A stretch of DNA of 64,000 nt from Sporobacter termitidis DSM 10068 (lineage in GTDB: Bacteria; Bacillota; Clostridia; Oscillospirales; Oscillospiraceae). The notes under the pieces are model-generated. The model was not told the DNA's origin. It did no database searches and worked only from the letters and a program-made list of their open reading frames with translations. Of this stretch, positions 26,026 to 34,602 are shown in pieces (positions within the stretch are counted from its first letter, which is position 1; each line of letters starts with the position of its first letter). The stretch is from assembly GCF_900130065.1 (NCBI RefSeq), contig NZ_FQXV01000002.1, positions 248,001 through 312,000 on the forward strand. The letters are read 5' to 3'. Made by a program: the position numbers and the translations under genes.

Positions 26026-26236
26026 AGCGCGCCCTCCTGTGCCTTCTCCGATAGTCCGGATTCTGATATTAATTATGGCGCGCCAACAGCCGGGCTAAAA
26101 TGCGCCGGGCGGAAAATCTGCCCCAATCGGTATAAATTAACGCGATATGTTAAAAACAAGTGCTGTACACGGCCCGCGGCGCCCGCGCTGCCGTCCGGAT
26201 TTTATGGCCCCAACACTTTTAAAAGGATGGCTTTGC

Positions 26237-26737
26237 ATGGTATTTTCGATTTTCGCGCTCCTCAGCGTGGTCCTTTGCTGGAAAGGCGGCGGGTGGCGGC
26301 GCTGGAAAGAATATTATCCCACCATGCTGTATTTTTATATCGGCGATCTGGCCTGCGACATCCTCATGTATAACAGGCCCCTGTGGGCCTTTGGCCAGTT
26401 CAGCTTTAATTATCCGTTCCTTGATTTGATAATCACGGCGTTTCTGTACCCGAGCACGACCATATTATTTTTGACGTATTTTCCGGAAAAGCGGCGGCGT
26501 CAGCCTTTATACCTGCTGCTGTGGGCGGGCATTTACTCCTCGGTTGAACTCATCGGGTATCTCGTGGGGGATTTTAAATACTTCAACAGCTGGAACATCG
26601 GCTATTCGGTGCTGTTCAACCTTGTCATGTTTCCCATGCTCCGGCTGCATTATAAGCACCAGCTCCTGGTCTGGCCCGTTTCGACGGCTCTGGCCTTTGC
26701 GATGGTCTTGATTTTCAAGGTCAATCTGGCGCGGTAA
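26237..26737 (+). CDS. CBO0543-like integral membrane protein (first copy)
   Basis: A 166-residue protein with about five membrane helices and a conserved-looking YFYIGDLACDILMYNRPLW loop between helices 1 and 2. It resembles the CBO0543 family of Clostridial membrane proteins of unknown function. The ATG at 26237 has AAAGGA upstream; an in-frame upstream ATG would add an Arg/Pro-rich stretch that looks non-coding. A second, more distant family member follows 95 bases on. The ~200 bases upstream (26026-26236) hold nothing I recognise. Confidence 0.6.
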   Translation: MVFSIFALLSVVLCWKGGGWRRWKEYYPTMLYFYIGDLACDILMYNRPLWAFGQFSFNYPFLDLIITAFLYPSTTILFLTYFPEKRRRQPLYLLLWAGIYSSVELIGYLVGDFKYFNSWNIGYSVLFNLVMFPMLRLHYKHQLLVWPVSTALAFAMVLIFKVNLAR

Positions 26738-26832
26738 AAAATGCATAGATATTCATTATGCGTATAAATCGATTTGGGGCAGCTGATAATAGACAGCATA
26801 TTTATTATTTTGGTTCTTTAATGTGGTAACGT

Positions 26833-27390
26833 ATGCTGGAAGTCGATCAGTCTATCTCGGATGCGGTCTCTCAAATCGACAATAAGCTGCACGACGCGTT
26901 TTTGGAAACGCTCGGCCTGTGGTGCGGCAGCATTGTCTTTACATGGCACTGGTGGGTCAACGCGGGGCTGTCGGTACTGCCGTGGGTCCTATGGGTCCTG
27001 GTGCGAAAAAAAGAGAGCACGCACCGCCTGCTCCTGGCCGGATTTGTCGTGCTGGTCCTGTCGTCCTTTCTGGACATGCTGGGCCTGAATTTCGGCCTGT
27101 GGGGCTACAATTCCATCGTGATTCCCATCATTCCGCCGTATATCCCCTGGGATTTTTCGATCATCCCGGTCACGGCGATGCTGTTTTATCAGGTGAAGCC
27201 GAAGGTGAACCCATACCTGAAGGCTTTGATTTTTTCGCTGCTCGGTTCCTTTGTTGTCCAGCCTGTTTTCGAGTGGATCGGGTTTTACAACAGAAAGGCC
27301 TGGCGGGATTATTATTCGCTCCCGCTCATTTTTGCGATCTATCTGGCCGGGCATTACTTCGCCGGCCGGAAGCATTTTGAAAAGCTGTAG
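26833..27390 (+). CDS. CBO0543-like integral membrane protein (second copy)
   Basis: A 185-residue membrane protein with a soluble N-terminal ~30 residues (DQSISDAVSQIDNKLHDAF) and five predicted helices. The central PPYIPWDFSIIPVTAMLFYQVKPK and the C-terminal EWIGFYNRKAWRDYYSLP are typical of the CBO0543 family. Function unknown. It converges, with a 2-base gap, on the internally duplicated membrane protein. Confidence 0.65.
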   Translation: MLEVDQSISDAVSQIDNKLHDAFLETLGLWCGSIVFTWHWWVNAGLSVLPWVLWVLVRKKESTHRLLLAGFVVLVLSSFLDMLGLNFGLWGYNSIVIPIIPPYIPWDFSIIPVTAMLFYQVKPKVNPYLKALIFSLLGSFVVQPVFEWIGFYNRKAWRDYYSLPLIFAIYLAGHYFAGRKHFEKL

Positions 27391-27392
27391 CG

Positions 27393-28643
27393 TCACGACG
27401 GAGACGGCGCGACAAAGCTGACGCCCTGCGCCCCGTTGTCGTGCAGGAGCCGCTCGATCCTCTCCAGCTTGCCGCCGTCGCACTTCACGAAGATGACGAC
27501 CTCGCTTTGGTGACTCGACGCCTTCTTCTTTTTCAGAAACAGGAGCTTGAGGACAAAGCCGACGCCGAAACCGAGCACGGCGGCGATGATGCCCCAGAGG
27601 ACCGGCCCCCAGGCCAGCCGAAAGCCGTAAATGCACCCGAAAAGTGTGGCCAGCGCGCCCAGGATCATCGGCAGGTCCAGGACGCTCTCGCCGGACGCCG
27701 AATGCATGGAGTCAAAAAGTCCCTTTCCCGGCTGCTCCTTCTGCACGGGGACCGCCAGAATCTCGCTCTTGGCCACGCCCTCCTGCTCGAGCGCGGTGAC
27801 CGCCAGCTCTACCTGAATGGATTGCTGAAAAACTGAGACGACAAACATACCGGCACCTCTTATTTCTGTCCCTCCGGGGAACGGAAATCCCGCGCTCTGA
27901 TAGTTCTTTTGAAGAAATTGAGACTGTTCTGCGTCAAATAACTTATTGCTCTCGACAGAATTGACATATGTGATATAAACGCAAAAGAAAAACAGCGACG
28001 GGATGTTTAAAAACCACTGCGGGTTGAGCGCGTCCCGCGCCGAGGCGAACGCGCCGTAAAACGTCAGATGCAGGGCGGTCAGGATATTGGAAAAATAGAC
28101 GACAAGTATCCACCAGAACAGCACGAAAACGCCGTGGTGGATGCGCTGGAGCATGATGTGCCCAAGCCCCGGCGTCAGGGTGCACCAGGCCGACGCCACG
28201 TACGGGGAGCGCTTGTCGATATAGCTGATACCGAACGGGCCGATCGAAAACGGCTCGATGGGCGCGTTCTCCCTGGCGGCGAGGATATACTGCTGGTTCA
28301 AGTCCACGGCAGACCTGTAGCTGTCCCAGACAGAAAAAATAAAGGTGGGAATATACAAAAGCGACCACCGGATGTCGATCACATGCTTTGCCGCGTCGAA
28401 CTCCCCGAGAATCGTGTGGAGCAGCGCCAGATTGACGTGGGCCCTCAGGTTAATAATGATCTCCCACAAAAAGAGGATATACGCCCTCAAATATTTGCTC
28501 AGCAGCAAATGCCCAAAGCCCGGAAACATTGCCGACCAGAACGCGACCACATAGGGGTTGCGGTGATGCAGCTGTGTTGTCCCGAGCAGGTTGACATGCG
28601 CGAATACTCTGCGTGGTTTTGCATTCGTCGGCTGTTTGTTCAT
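27393..28643 (-). CDS. Internally duplicated membrane protein with C-terminal stress-protein-like domain
   Basis: A 416-residue protein not assignable to a named family. Residues ~25-140 and ~145-255 are two copies of one module: RNPYVVAFWSAMFPGFGHLLL and RSPYVASAWCTLTPGLGHIML open them, both with a PGxGH motif, two helices and a closing segment (SVWDSYRSAVDLNQQ and VYITYVNSVESNKLF). The C-terminal third starts with a beta-alpha-beta unit (FVVSVFQQSIQVELAVTALEQ), has a small glycine-rich membrane hairpin and ends with EVVIFVKCDGGKLERIERLL, like split alternating domains of general-stress YflT/17M proteins. The ATG at 28643 is preferred, although a GTG at 28688 is possible; neither has a strong ribosome binding site. 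Confidence 0.6.
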   Translation of the reverse strand: MNKQPTNAKPRRVFAHVNLLGTTQLHHRNPYVVAFWSAMFPGFGHLLLSKYLRAYILFLWEIIINLRAHVNLALLHTILGEFDAAKHVIDIRWSLLYIPTFIFSVWDSYRSAVDLNQQYILAARENAPIEPFSIGPFGISYIDKRSPYVASAWCTLTPGLGHIMLQRIHHGVFVLFWWILVVYFSNILTALHLTFYGAFASARDALNPQWFLNIPSLFFFCVYITYVNSVESNKLFDAEQSQFLQKNYQSAGFPFPGGTEIRGAGMFVVSVFQQSIQVELAVTALEQEGVAKSEILAVPVQKEQPGKGLFDSMHSASGESVLDLPMILGALATLFGCIYGFRLAWGPVLWGIIAAVLGFGVGFVLKLLFLKKKKASSHQSEVVIFVKCDGGKLERIERLLHDNGAQGVSFVAPSPS

Positions 28644-28734
28644 CGTTGACCAATTTCCGCCTGAAAATATTTTGCCCTTAGTATTCACCGCCGCGCCGTA
28701 TAAATTCCCGGCGCTGTTATTATTTTAACAAGCC

Positions 28735-28780
28735 GAGGCCCGCACCGGAGGATACGTTCCGGTGCGGGCCTCAGTTTATT
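28735..28780. terminator. 15-bp hairpin between hisK and the duplicated membrane protein
   Basis: Perfect arms 28735-28749 and 28758-28772. It lies just downstream of the hisK stop and so likely ends the his operon. The T-rich tail is better on the plus strand (GTTTATTTTTC). Confidence 0.65.
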
Positions 28781-28784
28781 TTTC

Positions 28785-29600
28785 TTACAGCTTATATGTT
28801 TCGGCGCCGGACGGCGTCAGCGTTTTGGCGTACTCAAAGCCGCAGGCCTTCGCCAGTTCCGCGGCCTCCGCAAACCTATAGCCGATGGAGGCGCCGTCAT
28901 GGCTGTCGCTGGAGAGGATGATCTCCCCGCCGCGCTCCCGGAGCGCCCTTAAGAGAAACGGCGCCGGATACGGCACAGACCTGCCGACCCGGTACATGGC
29001 GCCGGTGTTGATTTCAAACAGCCCGCAGGTTTCAGCGACCGCCGCCAGCGCCTCCAGGGCGGGGCCGGTATAGCGCGGGTCCGCCTCGTCGAAGAGCCGC
29101 CCGCCGTCGTTGAACTTTGCAACCAGGTCGAAGTGGCCGATGAAGTCCGGCTTTGTCGCGGGCGCGACGCCGGCGACGGTGCGGAAATAATCGCGGGCGT
29201 ACGTATAAAAATCGCCGGCGTAATACCGCGCCGCGTCCCGGCGCTGCGCGTCCTCGCTCTCGTCGACGGTGAGCATGGCGCCGTCTTTTTTGATGTAATG
29301 CACCGAGCCGATGACGTAATCGTAAACGCCGGCGGGCTCGGGCGAATAATAGTCCCGCTCCACGCCCGTCATCAGTGTGAGGCGGCCGCCGTAAACTGCT
29401 TTCAGGCGGTCCATCTCCCGGACGAAATCCCGCTCGCCCGCCGCCGTCATGCACCAGTCGGTGTCAAAGGCCATGGGCGCGTGGCCCGAAATGCCGAAGG
29501 CCGCGCAGCCCTTACCGATTGCCGCCCGCACCATGTCTTCCGGCGTCTCGGTACCGTCACAGAAGGTGGAGTGGGCGTGGAAATTTGTGAGGAGCGTCAT
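28785..29600 (-). CDS. hisK: Histidinol-phosphatase, PHP family (HisK/HisJ type)
   Basis: A 271-residue PHP-fold phosphatase converting histidinol phosphate to histidinol, the step otherwise done by the HisB N-domain. Metal ligands appear in NFHAHSTFCDG, the GISGHAP block, GVERDYY, GSVHYIKKDG, GHFDLV and SSDSHDG. The start codon directly follows the hisIE stop (TAAATG), so it is the last gene of the his operon. The separate HisB here is the short dehydratase only, which explains the need for this gene. Confidence 0.92.
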   Translation of the reverse strand: MTLLTNFHAHSTFCDGTETPEDMVRAAIGKGCAAFGISGHAPMAFDTDWCMTAAGERDFVREMDRLKAVYGGRLTLMTGVERDYYSPEPAGVYDYVIGSVHYIKKDGAMLTVDESEDAQRRDAARYYAGDFYTYARDYFRTVAGVAPATKPDFIGHFDLVAKFNDGGRLFDEADPRYTGPALEALAAVAETCGLFEINTGAMYRVGRSVPYPAPFLLRALRERGGEIILSSDSHDGASIGYRFAEAAELAKACGFEYAKTLTPSGAETYKL

Positions 29601-30248
29601 TTACGTCATCTTCTCCTGTTTCACTTTTTTGTCCACCACGTGGCGGGACTTGAGCTCGGCATGGATATCCTCCAGGGAGATGCCCATCTCGATCATCAGC
29701 ACCATCACGTGGTAGACGAGGTCGGCGATCTCATACACCGTCTCCTCCCTGTCGCCGGCTTTCCCGGCGATGATGACCTCCGTGGATTCCTCGCCGACCT
29801 TTTTGAGGATCTTGTCGATGCCCTTGTCGAACAGGTACGTGGTGTAGGAGCCCTCTTTCCGTTCTGTTTTACGCCCGGCGATCAGCGCCATGAGGTCCTC
29901 CATGGAAAACGAGGAGAGCGTATCGCTGACGAAGACGTCGTCGACAAAGCAGGAATCCGTCCCCAAATGGCAGGCCGGGCCGTCCTTTTTGACCTCGATG
30001 AGGAGCGTGTCGCGGTCGCAGTCCGTTTTGATGTTCACGATATGCTGCACATTGCCGGAGGTGTCTCCCTTGCGCCAGAGCGCCCCGCGTGAGCGGGACC
30101 AGAAGCACGTCCGGCCCTCTTTCATGCTGATCTCCAGGCTTTCCCTGTTCATGTAAGCCACCATCAGCGCCTTTTTGCTGCCGGTGTCCACGACGACGGC
30201 CGGAATGAGCCCCTTGTCGTCGAATTTCAGCTCGTCTATTGGAATCAT
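29601..30248 (-). CDS. hisIE: HisIE, phosphoribosyl-AMP cyclohydrolase / phosphoribosyl-ATP pyrophosphatase
   Basis: A 215-residue bifunctional enzyme for steps 2 and 3 of histidine synthesis. The HisI part (residues ~5-115) has LMVAYMNRESL, TCFWSRSRGALWRKGDTSGN and DCDRDTLLIEV with the zinc and magnesium ligands. The HisE part (~125-210) has the MazG-like KKVGEESTEVIIAGKAGDREETVYEIADLVYHVMVLM. ATG at 30248 follows GGAGG by 5 bases. An apparent upstream extension is translated repeat DNA, not protein. Confidence 0.95.
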   Translation of the reverse strand: MIPIDELKFDDKGLIPAVVVDTGSKKALMVAYMNRESLEISMKEGRTCFWSRSRGALWRKGDTSGNVQHIVNIKTDCDRDTLLIEVKKDGPACHLGTDSCFVDDVFVSDTLSSFSMEDLMALIAGRKTERKEGSYTTYLFDKGIDKILKKVGEESTEVIIAGKAGDREETVYEIADLVYHVMVLMIEMGISLEDIHAELKSRHVVDKKVKQEKMT

Positions 30249-30349
30249 GTTAACCTCCAAAATATGGTGTCCAGAAACCGGCGGCAGGCTGCGCGGGGAT
30301 ACGGCGCGCGATTGATAATCGCCCCTACGCACGCCTCTGCCGGCCGCGT

Positions 30350-30422
30350 TGTCATTCCCGCGAAGGCGGGAATCCACGTTTTCCGATACGGGGGATGGAT
30401 TCCCGCCTTCGCGGGAATGACA
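30350..30422. repeat. 27-bp perfect inverted repeat, ATTCCCGC-type, in the hisF-hisIE gap
   Basis: Arms 30350-30376 and 30396-30422 are exact inverted copies with a 19-base spacer. Each arm is itself a small palindrome (ATTCCCGC-GAAG-GCGGGAAT). Upstream at 30306-30325 lies a GCGATTGATAATCGCC palindrome. The 225-base gap 30249-30473 has no gene. Read-through by the his transcript is assumed. Confidence 0.8.
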
Positions 30423-30473
30423 TACTGGCGCGAAGGGCGGAGCCCAGCTCCACCCGAGACCGGCCCCGATATT

Positions 30474-31232
30474 CTATAGCCTGACCGTAATGCCTTCGTC
30501 TTTCAGCGCTTTTTTCAAATCGGGTATATTGACCTCGCCGAAGTGGAAGATCGAGGCGGCAAGGCCCGCGTCCACCTTGGGGAGCGCTTTGAACAGGGTG
30601 ACGAAGTCGCCGGTGTTTCCCGCGCCGCCGGAGGCGATCACCGGGATGCCGACGGCGTTGCAGACGGCGTCCAGCAGCTGCAGATCGAAGCCTTTTTTGA
30701 CGCCGTCGGTGTCGATGCTGTTGACGACGAGCTCGCCGGCGCCCAGACTCTCGCCGCGTTTGACCCAGTCGATGGCGTCCATGCCGGTGTCCTCGCGGCC
30801 GCCCTTGGCGAATACCCGAAACTGCCCGTTAACGCGTTTGACGTCCACCGACAGGACGACGCACTGGTCGCCGTATTTTTTGGCGGCCTCGTAGATGAGG
30901 CCCGGGTTTTTGATGGCCCCGGAGTTGACGCTCACTTTGTCGGCCCCGCATTTCAGCACCCTGTCGAAATCATCTACCGTATTGATGCCGCCGCCCACGG
31001 TGAGGGGGATGAAGATACAGCTTGCCACCTCTTTAAGAATATCGGTAAACAGCCGCCGCTCCTCGTAGGACGCGGTGATATCGTAAAATACCAGCTCGTC
31101 GGCCCCGCTGTCGCTGTAGAATTTGCCCAGCTCCACCGGAGACGATACGTCGCTGACGCCGAGAAAGTTGACGCCCTTCACAACCCGCCCATCCCGGACG
31201 TCGAGACAGGGGATAATGCGCTTTGTGATCAT
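30474..31232 (-). CDS. hisF: HisF, imidazole glycerol phosphate synthase cyclase subunit
   Basis: A 252-residue (beta/alpha)8 barrel. It starts [22 protein letters not shown] and carries the catalytic aspartates of PCLDV and SIDTDG, and phosphate-binding VGGGI and ASGGAG loops. With HisH it forms the heterodimeric synthase. Its ATG overlaps the hisA stop (ATGA) and is preceded by GAGGT. Confidence 0.96.
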   Translation of the reverse strand: MITKRIIPCLDVRDGRVVKGVNFLGVSDVSSPVELGKFYSDSGADELVFYDITASYEERRLFTDILKEVASCIFIPLTVGGGINTVDDFDRVLKCGADKVSVNSGAIKNPGLIYEAAKKYGDQCVVLSVDVKRVNGQFRVFAKGGREDTGMDAIDWVKRGESLGAGELVVNSIDTDGVKKGFDLQLLDAVCNAVGIPVIASGGAGNTGDFVTLFKALPKVDAGLAASIFHFGEVNIPDLKKALKDEGITVRL

Positions 31233-31960
31233 TCGCCGCACCTCATTTCCTGAGAAAGCCTCACCGCTTCCTTCAAATCGATCCTGCCCTCGTAGATGGC
31301 TTTGCCCAATATGGCCCCGTAGAGCCCGATGGCGCCCAGGGCCCGGACGTCGTCCAGAGAGGTGACGCCGCCGGAGGCCACGATATCCAGCGCCAGCGCG
31401 TCCGACAGCTTCCGGTACAATTCGAGATTCGTCCCGCCCAGGACGCCGTCCTTCGAGATATCGGTGCAGATGATCGTTTTGACGCCCTGTTGTTCCATCT
31501 GCCGGCAGAAGTCGAAGCACTCCAGGCCCGTCACCTCCGTCCAGCCCTTGACGGCCACAAAGCCGTCCTTCACGTCGACGCCCACGGCGATCTTGCCGCC
31601 GAAGCGGGACACCATCTCGCCCACGAAGCCGGGCTGCGCCACGGCGGCCGTGCCGAGAATGACGCGCCCCACGCCGATATCGAGATACTTTTCGATCACG
31701 TCCCGCGACCGTATCCCGCCGCCGGCCTCGACGAAGAGCCCGCTTTGCCGGACGATCTCGCCGACAGTGCCGATATTGGCCGTCGTCCCGTCCCGGGCGC
31801 CCTCCAGGTCCACGACGTGGATGTGCGTGGCGCCCGCGTCACGGAAGGAGGCGGCGACGGCGGCCGGCGACGCGCTGTAAACGGTCATCTGCGCGTAGTC
31901 GCCTTTGACGAGGCGGACGGCGCTTTTATGATATAAATCAATGGCTGGAAAAAGAATCAT
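31229..31960 (-). CDS. hisA: HisA, ProFAR isomerase
   Basis: A 243-residue barrel homologous to His[25 protein letters not shown] is the family N-terminus, with the catalytic aspartate in [15 protein letters not shown], and [16 protein letters not shown] carrying the second catalytic aspartate. ATG at 31960 follows AGGGGAT. It overlaps hisF by 4 bases. Confidence 0.96.
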   Translation of the reverse strand: MILFPAIDLYHKSAVRLVKGDYAQMTVYSASPAAVAASFRDAGATHIHVVDLEGARDGTTANIGTVGEIVRQSGLFVEAGGGIRSRDVIEKYLDIGVGRVILGTAAVAQPGFVGEMVSRFGGKIAVGVDVKDGFVAVKGWTEVTGLECFDFCRQMEQQGVKTIICTDISKDGVLGGTNLELYRKLSDALALDIVASGGVTSLDDVRALGAIGLYGAILGKAIYEGRIDLKEAVRLSQEMRCGE

Positions 31961-31971
31961 CGATAAATCCC

Positions 31972-32589
31972 CTATATTTCGCAGAACGCGCGCAAAATGT
32001 TTAGACCCACGCCGCCGCTTTTTTCCGGGTGGAACTGCGTCCCGCAGACGTTTTTGTCGGCCACCGCCGCCGTGAGCATCGCGCCGTATTCCGCCGTGGC
32101 GATGACGGCATCGTGACATTCCGACGCGTAGTAGGAGTGGACAAAATAGACGTGGTCGCCCTCGCGGACGTATTTGAACAGCGGGCTGACCGGCTTATCC
32201 TTTGGGAAAGCGAGACCGTTCCAGCCGATGTGGGGGACCTTATAGCCCTTCGGCACGACCGGCTCCATGGAGACGACCTTGCCCTTTATCAGCCCGAGGC
32301 CGGCGTGCTCGCCGTACTCGTCGCTCGCATCGAAGAGCAGCTGCATGCCGAGGCAGATGCCGAGGAGCGGCTTGCCGCGCTTTGCCTCATCGCAGACGAC
32401 AGTATCGAGCCCGCTTTGGCGCAGCTTTTCCGCCGCGTCTCCAAACGCGCCGACGCCGGGGAGGATTATCCTGTCGCTGCTGCCGATCTTTTCGGCGTCC
32501 CCGGTGATCTCGGCGTCCTGCCCGATATATTTCAAAGAGCTGCGCAGGGAAAAGAGGTTCCCCACGCCGTAGTCTACAATCGCAATCAT
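31972..32589 (-). CDS. hisH: HisH, glutamine amidotransferase subunit of IGP synthase
   Basis: A 205-residue class-I amidotransferase. The nucleophile is in LGICLGMQLLF, and the His-Glu pair in GTQFHPEKSG. IAIVDYGVGNLFSL is the family start. It supplies ammonia to HisF. It is 11 bases upstream of hisA. Confidence 0.96.
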   Translation of the reverse strand: MIAIVDYGVGNLFSLRSSLKYIGQDAEITGDAEKIGSSDRIILPGVGAFGDAAEKLRQSGLDTVVCDEAKRGKPLLGICLGMQLLFDASDEYGEHAGLGLIKGKVVSMEPVVPKGYKVPHIGWNGLAFPKDKPVSPLFKYVREGDHVYFVHSYYASECHDAVIATAEYGAMLTAAVADKNVCGTQFHPEKSGGVGLNILRAFCEI

Positions 32590-32602
32590 AAAGCCTCCAG
32601 TT

Positions 32603-32680
32603 GGGTCGCCCAGGAGGGCGACCCCTACGAATAATCTCGCCGTTAATACGTCCCCCGTGGGGGACGCCGCCCTCGGCGTC
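32603..32680. repeat. Three consecutive palindromes in the hisB-hisH gap
   Basis: GGGTCGCCC-AGGA-GGGCGACCC (32603-32624), GTCCCCC-GT-GGGGGAC (32650-32665) and GACGCCG-CCCT-CGGCGTC (32663-32680). The last is followed by GTTTTT on the plus strand, where no gene needs ending. Family resemblance to the other repeats lies in the GGGGCGA/CCCTAC elements. Confidence 0.7.
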
Positions 32681-32686
32681 CCGTTT

Positions 32687-33274
32687 TTAAAGTACGCCCT
32701 TTGTCGACGGAATCTCGTCCTTGTAGGCCTCGTCGAGCTTCACGGCCTTGGCCAGGGCGCGGGCCAGGGCCTTGAAGCCGGCCTCGATGATGTGGTGCGT
32801 GTTGGCGCCGGACAGCTGCCGAAGGTGGAGCGTGATGTTCGCTTTCCGCACAAAGGCGTTTAAAAATTCCTCGACGAGCTCTGTGTCCATCGTCCCGACC
32901 TTACCGGCCGGCAGGCTAAGCGCATACGTCAGATGGCTGCGGCCGGAGATGTCGACGGCGCATAAAACGAGCGCCTCGTCCATCGGCAGGGTGATGTCGC
33001 CGTAGCGGGTGATGCCCTTCATGTCGCCCAGCGCCGCGGCAAAGGCCGCGCCGAGGCAGAGGCCGATATCCTCCGCGGAATGGTGGTCGTCCACATGCGT
33101 GTCGCCCCGGCAGGTCAGGCTGAGGTCAAACCGCCCGTGGCGGGCAAACAGCGTCAGCATATGGTCGAGAAACCCGATGCCGGTGTCGATATTTGACACA
33201 CCCGCGCCGTCCAGGCTGAGCGTCAGGCTAATGTCGGTCTCCGCCGTTTTTCTTTTGATATCACTGGTACGCAT
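32687..33274 (-). CDS. hisB: HisB, imidazoleglycerol-phosphate dehydratase
   Basis: A 195-residue monofunctional dehydratase. Metal-binding HDH-type blocks are present in FLDHMLTLFARHGRFDL, DTHVDDHHSAEDIGLCLG, and near the C-terminus LRQLSGANTHHIIEAGFKALARAL. No phosphatase domain is fused, in keeping with the separate hisK. Confidence 0.96.
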   Translation of the reverse strand: MRTSDIKRKTAETDISLTLSLDGAGVSNIDTGIGFLDHMLTLFARHGRFDLSLTCRGDTHVDDHHSAEDIGLCLGAAFAAALGDMKGITRYGDITLPMDEALVLCAVDISGRSHLTYALSLPAGKVGTMDTELVEEFLNAFVRKANITLHLRQLSGANTHHIIEAGFKALARALAKAVKLDEAYKDEIPSTKGVL

Positions 33275-33352
33275 AGTAACCTCCCGTGCGTTGGCGCAAA
33301 ATTGTTTGTCCCCGCGGACAGCCCCCCGGCGGGCGCATCGTCATATATCGTG

Positions 33353-33505
33353 GGGGGCGATGCCCACATCGCCCCGTCATTCCGGCCGCCGAAGGCGGTC
33401 CCATGTGGATGGGACGGGAAATCCCAGGTCATTTCGTACGGGCGATTATTAATCGCCCGTATTCCCCGCCGCGCCCAACAGGAGCGGCAAGGGCAGAGCC
33501 CCGCC
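33353..33505. repeat. Cluster of palindromes in the hisC-hisB gap
   Basis: The 231-base gap 33275-33505 is almost wholly repeat: GGCGATG-CCCA-CATCGCC (33356-33373), a GGCCGCC/GGCGG hairpin (33383-33398), ACGGGCGATT-ATT-AATCGCCCGT (33438-33460) and GGGCAGAGCCCCGCCC near 33491. No gene is present. It separates two his genes on the same strand. Confidence 0.7.
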
Positions 33506-34588
33506 CTACGGCGTACGCAAGTTATTTCTGTTTTCTAAAATCGTCCTCAGCGCGGCGATCAGGGTATCCATCTGCTCGGGGGTGCCGACGGTGATTCTAA
33601 GATAATCCGAAATGCGGGGTTTGTCAAAATGCCGCACGAGGATGCCCTTTTCGCGGAGAGCCTTGTAGAGCGCGCCGCCCGCAATATCGGGGTGCCTGAC
33701 AAACAGGAAGTTCGCCTTCGAGTCCGTCATCGCAAAGCCGAGGGCCTTGAGGCCGGACGCCGCCTTGTCCCGGGCGGCGACGATTTTTTGCTGCATGTCC
33801 TTGTAATACGCCGCGTCGGACAGCGCGGCCTCGCCGGCCAGGAGGGTGAGTCGGTTGACATTATAGGAGTTGAAGGAGTAGCGCATCATGTCGATATCCC
33901 GGATAAGCGCCGCATTGCCGAACACGAAGCCAAGGCGCGCGCCGGCCATCGACCGGGACTTGGAAAAGGTGTGCACCACCAGAAGGTTTTCGTATCTGCC
34001 CACAAGCCCCACGGCGGACCGGCCGCCGAAGTCCACATACGCCTCGTCGACGAGGACCACATGGCCCGGGTTCGTCTGCAGCATCTGCTCGATATCGCCC
34101 AGCGGGAGGGCAAGCCCCGTCGGGGCGTTGGGATTCGGGATGATGATGTTCTTGTTGATCCCGAAATAGTCCTCGCTCCGGAGCGTGAAATCCTCCCGGA
34201 GGGGGATCTGGATGCAGGGGATGTTGAAAAGCGCGCAGTACACGGGATAAAAGCCGTAGGTGATATCCGGAAAAACGGCCTGTCGCCGGTCGTCGCAGAA
34301 GGCCATGAACGCAAAGGCCAGCGCCTCGTCGGAGCCGTTGGCCAGGAACACGTTGTCCGGCTTCAGCCCATAAAGGGCCGCCGCCTTCTCCCGCAGGCGG
34401 GCGCCCGTGGGGTCCGGGTACAGGTTCAGCCGGTCGACCGCCGTTTTATCGAGGGCTTCCAACACCTTTGGCGACGGCGGGTAGGGCGACTCGTTTGTAT
34501 TTAATTTAATGTATGTCATGTCGGCGGGCTGCTCGCCGGGCACGTAGGGCGTGAGACCCTTGTACCGGTCCGTCAGGAACCTGCTCAT
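33506..34588 (-). CDS. hisC: HisC, histidinol-phosphate aminotransferase
   Basis: A 360-residue PLP class I/II aminotransferase. IKLNTNESPYPPSPKV, the PNPNAPTG loop, VDEAYVDFGG and the PLP lysine in HTFSKSRSMAGARLGF identify it. It is 14 bases downstream of hisD. Confidence 0.94.
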   Translation of the reverse strand: MSRFLTDRYKGLTPYVPGEQPADMTYIKLNTNESPYPPSPKVLEALDKTAVDRLNLYPDPTGARLREKAAALYGLKPDNVFLANGSDEALAFAFMAFCDDRRQAVFPDITYGFYPVYCALFNIPCIQIPLREDFTLRSEDYFGINKNIIIPNPNAPTGLALPLGDIEQMLQTNPGHVVLVDEAYVDFGGRSAVGLVGRYENLLVVHTFSKSRSMAGARLGFVFGNAALIRDIDMMRYSFNSYNVNRLTLLAGEAALSDAAYYKDMQQKIVAARDKAASGLKALGFAMTDSKANFLFVRHPDIAGGALYKALREKGILVRHFDKPRISDYLRITVGTPEQMDTLIAALRTILENRNNLRTP

Positions 34589-34602
34589 CTCTATCGCTCC
34601 CT

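Noticed and set aside
29601-30377. N-terminal extension of HisIE (to 30377)
   Set aside because: The extra residues translate the palindromic repeat; GGAGG directs the start to 30248.
30350-33505. CRISPR array
   Set aside because: Palindromes are not evenly spaced, differ in sequence, and there are no unique spacers or cas genes.
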